From an uncultured Lachnospira sp. (lineage in GTDB: Bacteria > Bacillota > Clostridia > Lachnospirales > Lachnospiraceae), in assembly GCA_947306285.1 (NCBI GenBank), contig CAMZGB010000071.1, positions 1-5,447 on the forward strand: a stretch of 5,447 nt of DNA, in the 5' to 3' direction. A program made the translations under genes and the position numbers. Below, one piece after another: positions 1 to 5,282 of the stretch (position 1 is its first letter; each line of letters begins with the position of its first letter). A model generated the notes under the pieces. That model was not told where the DNA came from, did no database searches, and saw only the letters and a program-made list of their open reading frames with translations.

Positions 1-287
1 CACGCTGAATGGAATGTGCTAACCCAAACTTGGTCAGCACCAAAGCCAACAAGTTTATCGATTCGCTCACGCATCTCATCTGCTGCTTTGTTAGTAAAAG
101 TGATTGCCATAATATTGTATGGCTCAACACCCTTCTCTTTTATAAGGTATGCTACTCTATGAGTCAAAACTCTAGTCTTTCCAGAGCCTGCACCCGCTAA
201 AATAAGCAGTGGACCATCTGTGTGGTACACTGCTAATTCTTGCATATCATTTAATGTTACGTTAGCCTTAAAAGTCTTGTCACTCAT
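1..287 (-). CDS. pcrA: ATP-dependent DNA helicase PcrA/UvrD, N-terminal part (cut by window edge)
   Basis: Superfamily 1A 3'-5' DNA helicase used in DNA repair and rolling-circle replication; cytoplasmic, ATP-driven. Only the first 95 residues are present and the rest lies beyond base 1. I read on the minus strand a Q-motif region (LNDMQ, residues 12-16), the Walker A loop GAGSGKT at 32-38 followed by RVLTHR, motif Ia ITFTNKAADEMRERI at 62-76, and the start of motif Ib (STFHS, 90-94). Spacing and wording match the PcrA/UvrD/Rep family; PcrA is preferred over Rep because this is a Gram-positive-like genome. The start ATG at 285-287 is preceded by AGAGGA (294-299), a usable ribosome binding site. 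It lies 40 bases downstream of the YerC-family gene on the same strand, so the two are probably co-transcribed. A yerC gene also lies near pcrA in Bacillus subtilis. Confidence 0.95.
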   Translation of the reverse strand, partial: MSDKTFKANVTLNDMQELAVYHTDGPLLILAGAGSGKTRVLTHRVAYLIKEKGVEPYNIMAITFTNKAADEMRERIDKLVGFGADQVWVSTFHSA

Positions 288-306
288 TTATATTCCTCTA
301 TGTTAG

Positions 307-324
307 TTTGGCGTGACCGCCAAA
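307..324. promoter_or_regulatory. Inverted repeat between yerC and pcrA
   Basis: A perfect 7-bp inverted repeat, TTTGGCG / CGCCAAA with a 4-base spacer, lies 4 bases past the yerC stop codon and about 20 bases before the pcrA start. It is the most GC-rich element in this short gap. On the minus strand it is followed by AACTAACATAGAGG rather than a T run, so it does not look like an efficient intrinsic terminator. It could be an operator, a weak attenuator or an mRNA-stabilising hairpin affecting pcrA. The function is inference; the symmetry is seen directly. Confidence 0.45.
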
Positions 325-327
325 TAA

Positions 328-618
328 TTATTTCTTTTTCATTCGATTTAGCGCCATATCATAGCCATCATTTCCATAGTTAAGAGAACGATTCACTCTA
401 CTTATAGTGGCCGTGGATGCACCAGTCTCCTCTGAGATATCTAAATATGTTCTGCCTTCTCTAAGCATTAGTGCAACTTCAAAACGCTGCGAAATAGAAA
501 GCAACTCATTAATAGTGCACACATCCTCAAAGAATGTATAACACTCTTCTTTATCCTTCAATGTTAAAATAGCTTCAAATAAATGATCTACATCTTTTGT
601 TCTTATACTTTTACTCAT
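328..618 (-). CDS. yerC: YerC/YecD-family TrpR-like transcriptional regulator
   Basis: Small all-helical DNA-binding protein of the TrpR-related YerC/YecD family (96 residues; family members are about 100). Residues 1-50 form the helical part, with the stretch CTINELLSISQRFEVALML typical of TrpR relatives. Residues 56-78 (RTYLDISEETGASTATISRVNRS) are a clear helix-turn-helix, with ASTATISRVNRSL as the recognition helix. The C-terminus ends in a basic RMKKK tail. I chose the ATG at 616-618 because GGAGG sits 7 bases upstream (626-630) and the protein then begins MSKSIRTKDVDHLF, as in relatives; an in-frame ATG at 660 lies upstream of that site and lacks one. Whether it binds tryptophan or another ligand cannot be told from sequence. 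It sits between the envelope genes and pcrA, and may regulate itself or pcrA through the nearby palindromes. Confidence 0.9.
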   Translation of the reverse strand: MSKSIRTKDVDHLFEAILTLKDKEECYTFFEDVCTINELLSISQRFEVALMLREGRTYLDISEETGASTATISRVNRSLNYGNDGYDMALNRMKKK

Positions 619-630
619 AACACTACCTCC

Positions 631-644
631 GTAAATCAATTTAC
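631..644. promoter_or_regulatory. Candidate operator palindrome upstream of yerC
   Basis: GTAAAT-N2-ATTTAC forms a 14-bp inverted repeat with perfect 6-bp arms. It begins right after the GGAGG ribosome binding site of yerC and ends about 6 bases from the predicted -10 box, so it covers the expected transcription start. A dimeric TrpR-type repressor would bind a symmetric site in this position. Autoregulation by YerC is an inference from position and symmetry; AT-rich palindromes of this size can also arise by chance. Confidence 0.4.
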
Positions 645-650
645 TTTTAT

Positions 651-679
651 ATTTTAACACTCTAAAGTCTGAAAGTCTA
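651..679 (-). promoter_or_regulatory. Putative sigma-A promoter for yerC-pcrA
   Basis: On the minus strand a -35-like TAGACT (674-679, 4 of 6 to consensus) and a -10-like TAAAAT (651-656, 5 of 6) are separated by 17 bases. The spacer region holds two copies of AGACTTT in tandem (664-670 and 672-678). Predicted transcription starts near 644. The site would let yerC-pcrA be expressed independently of the hslO operon. No terminator is visible between the upstream gene (stop at 688-690) and this site, so read-through from hslO is also likely. Confidence 0.45.
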
Positions 680-687
680 CAACAATA

Positions 688-1527
688 TTATCTAATTCTA
701 TATTTTTGCCTGTAAACTAGGAAAATGCTTACAAATCCTATAAATAATACAGCTATTCCACAAACTACACTCATTAGCATTGGATGACCTATCCAATACA
801 CGTAGAATTTCTTCATATATGAATCAGACATATTGTAATTGTATACCGATCCACTAGCAATCATTGCGGCAAACATTATTGCACAGAATCCTCCGCCACC
901 CAATAATCCATATGCCACATATCTAATTCCGTGATAAGCATAGTGTCTGGATACTATCAAATAGAAAATACATAGTAACATGACAAATGCTGATAATGGT
1001 ATTGCAATAATTACAATGCTAGTAGACTCATTTATTATTGTCGCCATAAAGTCCTCTGTAGGATAATGTATTTTTTTCAAATACATATCTGTGACTTTTT
1101 TAATATAAACACTCAAGGACTTCTTTTGAGCAGCTGTTAATTTTCCCTCTTTCTTTTCCACATTTTTCGTAATTCGTCTCTCAATCTCGCCAATGTCAAT
1201 AATCTCTTTTTGATTTGCAACTTTTTCATGCAATGCTTTCATTACATCTAATTTAACTTCTTTAAGACCGAATACATTCTTAATGCAACTACGATCAATT
1301 CCAAATGGGACAGCGTAATCCATAGCCTTTTGCTCTATCTCATTTTTTAAACTGTAATAATACTGCTGCTTCTCACTAGCATGAACAATTGCTCGCTCAG
1401 TTGCAAAACTAAATTTGCCCATAGTCGAAACTATCAACGTTACAATTGAAACAGCAAGTATAAATGACAAAATGTAGTTTATTATCATTTGTCTTATTCT
1501 ATGTTTATGTCTTTGCTTAGGAATCAT
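688..1527 (-). CDS. Four-helix membrane protein encoded next to a sortase, function unknown
   Basis: I do not recognise a named family. The 279-residue protein has a basic N-terminus (MIPKQRHKHRIRQ), a membrane helix at about 14-36, a large 130-residue hydrophilic loop (37-166), then three more helices at about 168-192, 205-226 and 249-271, with a short basic tail (RQKYRIR). The positive charges place both ends inside and the big loop outside the cell. The loop is Lys/Glu-rich with heptad-like helical stretches (about 88-150) and one cysteine at 81. A glycine run (GLLGGGG, 208-214) marks helix 3. Its ATG overlaps the sortase stop codon by ATGA (1524-1527), and AAGGAGG lies 7 bases upstream (1535-1541), so translation is probably coupled. 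The coupling suggests a partner or accessory of the sortase, for example an anchor, sensor or substrate-handling subunit. That role is inference. Confidence 0.8.
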   Translation of the reverse strand: MIPKQRHKHRIRQMIINYILSFILAVSIVTLIVSTMGKFSFATERAIVHASEKQQYYYSLKNEIEQKAMDYAVPFGIDRSCIKNVFGLKEVKLDVMKALHEKVANQKEIIDIGEIERRITKNVEKKEGKLTAAQKKSLSVYIKKVTDMYLKKIHYPTEDFMATIINESTSIVIIAIPLSAFVMLLCIFYLIVSRHYAYHGIRYVAYGLLGGGGFCAIMFAAMIASGSVYNYNMSDSYMKKFYVYWIGHPMLMSVVCGIAVLFIGFVSIFLVYRQKYRIR

Positions 1528-2942
1528 TTTTTAGCCTCCTTATCAATAGAAGGTCCAAATATTTTATCTAAATAGACAAACATTCTCCTACTTTTATCTC
1601 CTTTTAGTTTTCCAAACGGATAACATGTATATAAAACTAGTGTTTCTTTGTCTGCATTCAAATCATATGCTTCATCTTTTTCATAAGCATAGTATATTCT
1701 TATTTCTCTTACTTTGTATTTATATCTAGCGTATGATGTGTTTACTTCCATCACCATTCCAGCCTGAACCTTTTCAAGTGCTTTAAAATGTGTAGTGTCA
1801 TGTGCTCCCACTAAAATAGTTTTTCCATCTCCTGGAATAGAACTTCCAAGATATGTTCCTGCCCCACCTTTGAATTCATCACCCATTGAGCTTGTAAATT
1901 CATCTTCAAAGTCATTTTCTACTTTATCTTTAACTCTTCCACTTAGAATATAATCTGAGTCACCCATAAACATAGTAGCATTTAAGCCGATCTTGTCACA
2001 CTTAATAGTCCCATAAGGATCGCTATATCTTGGCCAAACTATATTCTCTCCTGATATTTTGGCATCCTTAATTAGGGGTGCATCTTCATAAGTTTTTATT
2101 TCTTCAGAAAAAGTATTGATAGATAGTTCTTGAATAAAACCAGCCTTTATACTGTTATACAAACTAGTATAAGGGCGATACACTATCATCAAAGCCAAAA
2201 CAATAACAACTCCCATTATTATTGGGACATAGAAGTATTTAATAACCTGTTTGAAATTCTTATACGAAAAAGTTTGAAGTCTGGCTCTTCTAGTCTTTCT
2301 GTTTGCAACTTCCATCTCATCTTCTTCGTCGTCATAGTTTTTATCGCTATGTTTTCTGATTTTTCTAACCCACTTTTTGGCATTTATCAAAAATCCTAAA
2401 AAGCATAAGAAGATAACAAATACAAAAATAAGTTCAATAGAAAAACTCCAAGATTTAGACTCAGCCTTATTGTTAGTATTACCACTATTTGAACTATCCC
2501 CTGTATCCTTAACAATCTTCTGTGGATCCATTACTATGTATCCATCTTTATCTACAGCATAGTAATCGTTTGTATTACTATCGTATTCCAAATACATTCC
2601 TATGGCATCTCCTGCCTTTTGGAAATACTGGATAGATTGCGAAGACTGACCAAATATTCTTATTTTTCCTTTTTTATCCTTACTAGCAAGAATTGCTTTA
2701 GAAAAATTCTTCAAAAAGACATCTGCTGATTCTTTTTCTATGTCAACATATTCCGTTGAGAAAAAGTTCTCAAACTGGTTCACATATTTTTTGTCCAAGT
2801 GTGAAGCAAATGGTTCATTTTTAAACTCATTAAGAATTCGTCTCTCTTCTTTATTTATTTCCGCAGCGAAAACGCCCACAGACATAACTAGTACTATGGC
2901 CACACTTAGAATCAAAGTTAAAAGCTTCTTTATTCTTCCCAT
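1524..2942 (-). CDS. Class D-like sortase with an extra exported N-terminal domain
   Basis: Cysteine transpeptidase that would cut a sorting signal and attach proteins at the cell surface. The C-terminal region (about 260-465) is a sortase fold: catalytic His381 in TILVGAHDTTHF, catalytic Cys440 in TLVLYTCYPF, and Arg452/453 in SRRMFVYL. The TCYPF form of the active site is typical of class D sortases. At 472 residues it is about twice the usual length (around 200-230). The additional part contains a signal peptide (1-26, ending GVFA), an exported domain (27-150: EERRILNEF, YVNQFENFFSTEYVDIEKESADVFLKNF), a Ser/Asn/Gly-rich linker (148-164), a helix (168-187), a charged cytoplasmic loop (188-236) and a second helix (237-256). 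This topology puts both the extra domain and the sortase domain outside. The start overlaps the end of hslO by 13 bases, and AAGGAGG lies 7 bases upstream inside hslO. The substrate is unknown; no LPxTG-type protein is encoded here. Confidence 0.9.
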   Translation of the reverse strand: MGRIKKLLTLILSVAIVLVMSVGVFAAEINKEERRILNEFKNEPFASHLDKKYVNQFENFFSTEYVDIEKESADVFLKNFSKAILASKDKKGKIRIFGQSSQSIQYFQKAGDAIGMYLEYDSNTNDYYAVDKDGYIVMDPQKIVKDTGDSSNSGNTNNKAESKSWSFSIELIFVFVIFLCFLGFLINAKKWVRKIRKHSDKNYDDEEDEMEVANRKTRRARLQTFSYKNFKQVIKYFYVPIIMGVVIVLALMIVYRPYTSLYNSIKAGFIQELSINTFSEEIKTYEDAPLIKDAKISGENIVWPRYSDPYGTIKCDKIGLNATMFMGDSDYILSGRVKDKVENDFEDEFTSSMGDEFKGGAGTYLGSSIPGDGKTILVGAHDTTHFKALEKVQAGMVMEVNTSYARYKYKVREIRIYYAYEKDEAYDLNADKETLVLYTCYPFGKLKGDKSRRMFVYLDKIFGPSIDKEAKK

Positions 2943-3805
2943 CCTAAAGCCTCCTTCAACTCATCCGTCTTAAACACATATTTAGAATTACAAAAATCGC
3001 AGTTCACCTCAATGTCCTCTCCTTCTGCAATCAAATCTGCCAAGTCTTTTTTATTCAAAGTAGCAAGTACTCTCATAACTCGTTCTCTACTACAGTTACA
3101 TTCATACTTTGCTTCTATCTTATCTGTAAATTCAACCTCAATATCACCCATTACTTCTCTGATTAAATCTTCAGGAGTTTTTCCTTCCTTCAAAATATCT
3201 GTAACGGATGTAATTTTTGAAAGGTTTTCCTCTATCTTTGCGATAGTTTCTTCCTTTGCATCTGGCATCATCTGAACGATAAAACCACCCGCTTCTCTCA
3301 CGTGATTGTCTTTTGACATCAAAACTCCAAGACCCACCGCCGAAGGAGTCTGCTCACTTGATGCAAAGTAATATGTTAAATCTTCAGCCACTTCGCTAGT
3401 AGCCAAAGGAACTTTCGAAATATAAGGCTCTTTAAGCCCCATGTCTTTAATAACTGTGAGTTCACCATATCCAATAGCTGCGCCCACATCCAATTTCCCT
3501 GCATAGTTTGGAGGTAGCATAACGGAAGGATTTCCAACAAATCCTTTTACCTTTGCAGAGTTGTCAGCAATCACTGTCACACCATTAATCTTTCCGTCGC
3601 CCTTCATCTTCAAAGTCAAAAGTTCTTCGTCGCCCTTTAACATTTGACCCATCATTGCTCCTGCTGAAAGGAGTCTACCTAAAGCAGCTGTGGCAACTGG
3701 ACTAGTGTTATGAATCTCTCTGGCTTCTTCGACCAACTCTTTTGAAGTGATTGCAAACGCTCTCACTTCCCTATTTTTGTCTACTGCTCTAACAATGTAA
3801 TCCAT
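2930..3805 (-). CDS. hslO: Hsp33 redox-regulated holdase chaperone
   Basis: Cytoplasmic chaperone that is switched on by oxidation and holds unfolding proteins during oxidative stress. The 291 residues match the family length of about 290. Characteristic N-terminal segments are visible: SPVATAALGRLLSAGAMMGQMLKGDEELLTLKMKGDGKINGV is spread over residues 35-76, then KGFVGNP at 87-93 and GAAIGYGELTVIKDMG around 108-123. The zinc switch is intact: Cys236-x-Cys238 and Cys269-x-x-Cys272 (CNC and CDFC), so redox activation should be retained. The ATG at 3803-3805 has AAGGAG 5 bases upstream. It is the first gene of the leftward operon and overlaps the sortase gene by 13 bases at 2930-2942, which suggests translational coupling of a stress chaperone to an envelope enzyme. 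A functional link between the two is not established; shared transcription may be incidental. Confidence 0.97.
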   Translation of the reverse strand: MDYIVRAVDKNREVRAFAITSKELVEEAREIHNTSPVATAALGRLLSAGAMMGQMLKGDEELLTLKMKGDGKINGVTVIADNSAKVKGFVGNPSVMLPPNYAGKLDVGAAIGYGELTVIKDMGLKEPYISKVPLATSEVAEDLTYYFASSEQTPSAVGLGVLMSKDNHVREAGGFIVQMMPDAKEETIAKIEENLSKITSVTDILKEGKTPEDLIREVMGDIEVEFTDKIEAKYECNCSRERVMRVLATLNKKDLADLIAEGEDIEVNCDFCNSKYVFKTDELKEALGWEE

Positions 3806-3831
3806 TATTTCTCCTTAAAACTAACATTAAC

Positions 3832-3860
3832 ATTTTATCAATTCGTAGGGGTTTTTACAA
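3832..3860 (-). promoter_or_regulatory. Promoter for the hslO-sortase operon (extended -10)
   Basis: Read on the minus strand, TTGTAA (3855-3860) and TAAAAT (3832-3837) are 17 bases apart, and the -10 is preceded by TGA, giving an extended -10 (TGnTAAAAT). This is the best promoter match in the window. The leader would be only about 20 bases long, ending in the AAGGAG site of hslO. Its -35 overlaps that of the divergent promoter for the gene at 3904. Confidence 0.6.
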
Positions 3861-3882
3861 CCGTCTAAATAGTGTATACTAT
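3854..3882 (+). promoter_or_regulatory. Divergent promoter for the two-helix membrane protein gene
   Basis: TTTACA (3854-3859, 5 of 6 to the -35 consensus) is followed by two possible -10 boxes: TATACT at 3875-3880 (5 of 6, but 15-base spacing) or TACTAT at 3877-3882 (4 of 6, 17-base spacing). The -10 region lies within an imperfect 14-bp palindrome, ATAGT-N4-ACTAT (3869-3882), a possible operator. The gene follows with AGAGG at 3893-3897, 6 bases before its ATG. Confidence 0.5.
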
Positions 3883-3903
3883 ATCCATTGAGAGAGGTTT
3901 TTA

Positions 3904-4956
3904 ATGGAAACTGAAGATAGAATTGTAATACTAGATCACATAAAAAATATTTGCAAACGCAAATGCATTTTACCAGTAGTTGCTATCATTTTGTTGGTGG
4001 CACTGCTTTTTATTGTGCCATTTGGAAGTCTTCTTAATCCAAAAGATGTGGATGGAATTTTCAATGTGAAATCTAGTGACAATTTCGTCGAAGTCTCAAC
4101 CAAAAAGATGAAATACACTGGCTACGATGTCAAAAATGGTTTGGGCACAAAGTTCTCCTACTATTACGCTTTAAAGGATGGCAAGTGTGCATTTGCACTT
4201 ATCCCTCAGAATCTAGTAAAAGCCAAGGGTAAGAATTTGCCAGATGATGCCGTAAAAGAAGAAATTAGTAATCTAACTTTTAAAGCAAAGGTAATTAAAC
4301 CTAATAGACCTTTCAACGAAATGATTAGTCAATTTTCGAAGGATTTGAATTGGACTGAAGAGGGAATCACTTCTATTTCGACGGGGTTGATTGCTAGTTC
4401 AGCAAACTATCATCCATACAGATATATCTTTTGTTTGATATTAATTTTAGTTTTGATTGCGATAGCTGTGGCAAGACTTGTGATTAATTATAGAAGATAC
4501 AAAAACCCATACAGTTTTGTTGTTTGCCACTATCTTAATACAGAGGAACGACGTGAATTGATTGATGAGGCGCAAGAGGAGCTTGATAGCGAAAACTATT
4601 TGCAGATAAATGCCACTTATATTACAGAAAACTATTTTATTGATTTAGATAATTCGGGGGCATTTATTATTCCGCTTCGAGATGTTATCTGGGTATTTAG
4701 ACTTGGAAGGCGTGGCTTTGATATAAGAAAACACACACTTACTTATACAATTAACTTTATTACAAGAGATGGGGAATTGATGAGAATTCCAAAGAAATCT
4801 AGTGATGAAGCAATGGCCATTATGAAATCGATAAAAGCAACGGAATATGATATTATTACCGGCCACTCAGATGCTAAAAGAAATATGGCACTCGAGATAA
4901 TCAAACGTAATCAAGAGCCTGTGGTGGAAGAAGAAAAAACAGAAGAAGAAATATAA
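3904..4956 (+). CDS. Two-helix membrane protein with cytoplasmic PH-like region, function unknown
   Basis: The 350-residue protein has a short cytoplasmic start with a basic run (KNICKRKC, 14-21), a helix at about 21-43, an extracytoplasmic domain of about 130 residues (44-172), a second helix at about 173-195, and a cytoplasmic region to the end. In the cytoplasmic part, residues 229-256 (YITENYFIDLDNSGAFIIP, then LRDVIWVFR) read like the strand pairs of bacterial PH-type or YcxB-like domains, and the pattern continues through a second strand region (TYTINFITRDGELMRIP) and a helix (SSDEAMAIMKSI). It may belong to the DUF6709 group, but this is recollection with low certainty. The tail is acidic (VVEEEKTEEEI). 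It is transcribed alone, divergent from hslO, from its own promoter and ends at a strong terminator. A role in envelope sensing or membrane protein assembly would be speculation. The start is supported by AGAGG 6 bases upstream. Confidence 0.85.
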   Translation: METEDRIVILDHIKNICKRKCILPVVAIILLVALLFIVPFGSLLNPKDVDGIFNVKSSDNFVEVSTKKMKYTGYDVKNGLGTKFSYYYALKDGKCAFALIPQNLVKAKGKNLPDDAVKEEISNLTFKAKVIKPNRPFNEMISQFSKDLNWTEEGITSISTGLIASSANYHPYRYIFCLILILVLIAIAVARLVINYRRYKNPYSFVVCHYLNTEERRELIDEAQEELDSENYLQINATYITENYFIDLDNSGAFIIPLRDVIWVFRLGRRGFDIRKHTLTYTINFITRDGELMRIPKKSSDEAMAIMKSIKATEYDIITGHSDAKRNMALEIIKRNQEPVVEEEKTEEEI

Positions 4957-5059
4957 TTGTAAACAAAGAAAAAACAATAGGGATCGAACGATTTTAAGTG
5001 AGACCCTATTGTTTTTTCTTTATTTGATAAATAATTTTAATCTTCTGTTTTTTCTTCTT
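4928..5059. repeat. Nested inverted repeats at the convergent gene ends
   Basis: A 19-nt perfect inverted repeat (AAGAAGAAAAAACAGAAGA at 4928-4946; its reverse complement at 5041-5059) brackets the terminator hairpin. Both arms are coding: each gives the peptide EEKTE near the C-terminus of one of the two convergent genes, in the same reading frame. The 11-mer AAGAAAAAACA recurs in the left terminator arm (4966-4976), and its complement occurs at 5010-5020 and 5046-5056. The two gaps between outer and inner arms are nearly equal, 18 and 19 bases, so the whole segment is a quasi-palindrome. Confidence 0.7.
4965..5021. terminator. Bidirectional intrinsic terminator
   Basis: An 18-bp perfect stem (4965-4982 with 5004-5021; core ACAATAGGG / CCCTATTGT) encloses a 21-base loop. 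On the plus strand the right arm ends in TTTTTTCTTT, and on the minus strand the left arm gives the same T-rich tail, so it can terminate both the gene ending at 4956 and the leftward gene ending at 5037. The loop holds a small inner repeat, ATCG-AA-CGAT (4983-4992). Confidence 0.93.
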
Positions 5060-5276
5060 TCTTTACACCACGACCTCGTAGCAAGTTGTATATCCAGAAC
5101 ATTACCCAAATAAATATTGGAATCAAGAACATACAAAATGCACTAGCAACCCAAATATCTTTGTATAAAAGATTGTTTGTTGTTCCATAAAGGATTCCAA
5201 AGATTAATGTCACTATCACACAAATAACTATTACTCCAACTGTTACAAGTGCAAGTACTCTCTTTACTTTATCCAT
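5037..5276 (-). CDS. Small two-helix membrane protein downstream of purA
   Basis: A 79-residue protein with two hydrophobic helices at about 7-31 (VLALVTVGVIVICVIVTLIFGIL) and 42-66, and a charged cytoplasmic tail (RGRGVKKEEKTED). The basic residues before helix 1 (MDKVKR) and after helix 2 place both ends inside, with a short loop (GTTNNLLYKD) outside. I do not recognise a named family. Its ATG is 6 bases past the purA stop codon; the only ribosome binding site is a weak AGGA overlapping that stop, so it is probably translated by coupling to purA. It ends at the bidirectional terminator, so it is the last gene of the purA unit. Reality is supported by the clear membrane topology, tight spacing and terminator; its function is unknown. 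Confidence 0.75.
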   Translation of the reverse strand: MDKVKRVLALVTVGVIVICVIVTLIFGILYGTTNNLLYKDIWVASAFCMFLIPIFIWVMFWIYNLLRGRGVKKEEKTED

Positions 5277-5282
5277 ACTTTC

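Noticed and set aside
9..200. Plus-strand open frame opposite pcrA
   Set aside because: It is antisense to conserved helicase motifs (Walker A and motif Ia) and has no ribosome binding site.
307..324. Reading the yerC-pcrA hairpin as an intrinsic terminator
   Set aside because: No T run follows on the minus strand, and the T-rich stretch on the plus-strand side (around 331-339) would serve a plus-strand transcript for which there is no gene.
619..660. Upstream extension of yerC to an ATG at 660 (14 extra residues)
   Set aside because: The extension would run through the predicted -10 region, the palindrome and the GGAGG site, has no ribosome binding site of its own, and family members start at the MSKSIR-like position.
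664..678. Tandem AGACTTT repeat as a regulator binding site
   Set aside because: Two short copies within the promoter spacer are noted with the promoter, but there is too little to call a separate site.
2130..2973. Plus-strand open frames opposite the sortase gene (2130-2399, 2377-2562, 2740-2973)
   Set aside because: They lie antisense to a well-supported sortase gene, overlap one another, lack ribosome binding sites and show no recognisable domain.
3012..3275. Plus-strand open frame opposite the end of hslO
   Set aside because: Antisense to conserved Hsp33 coding sequence including part of its zinc-binding region; no independent coding signal.
3822..3833. Tandem TAACAT repeat upstream of hslO
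   Set aside because: Two copies of a 6-mer in AT-rich leader sequence are expected by chance, and they overlap the promoter -10 edge without symmetry.
3936..4866. Minus-strand open frames opposite the two-helix protein (3936-4118 and 4645-4866)
   Set aside because: Short, antisense to a longer gene with clear membrane topology, with no start signals.
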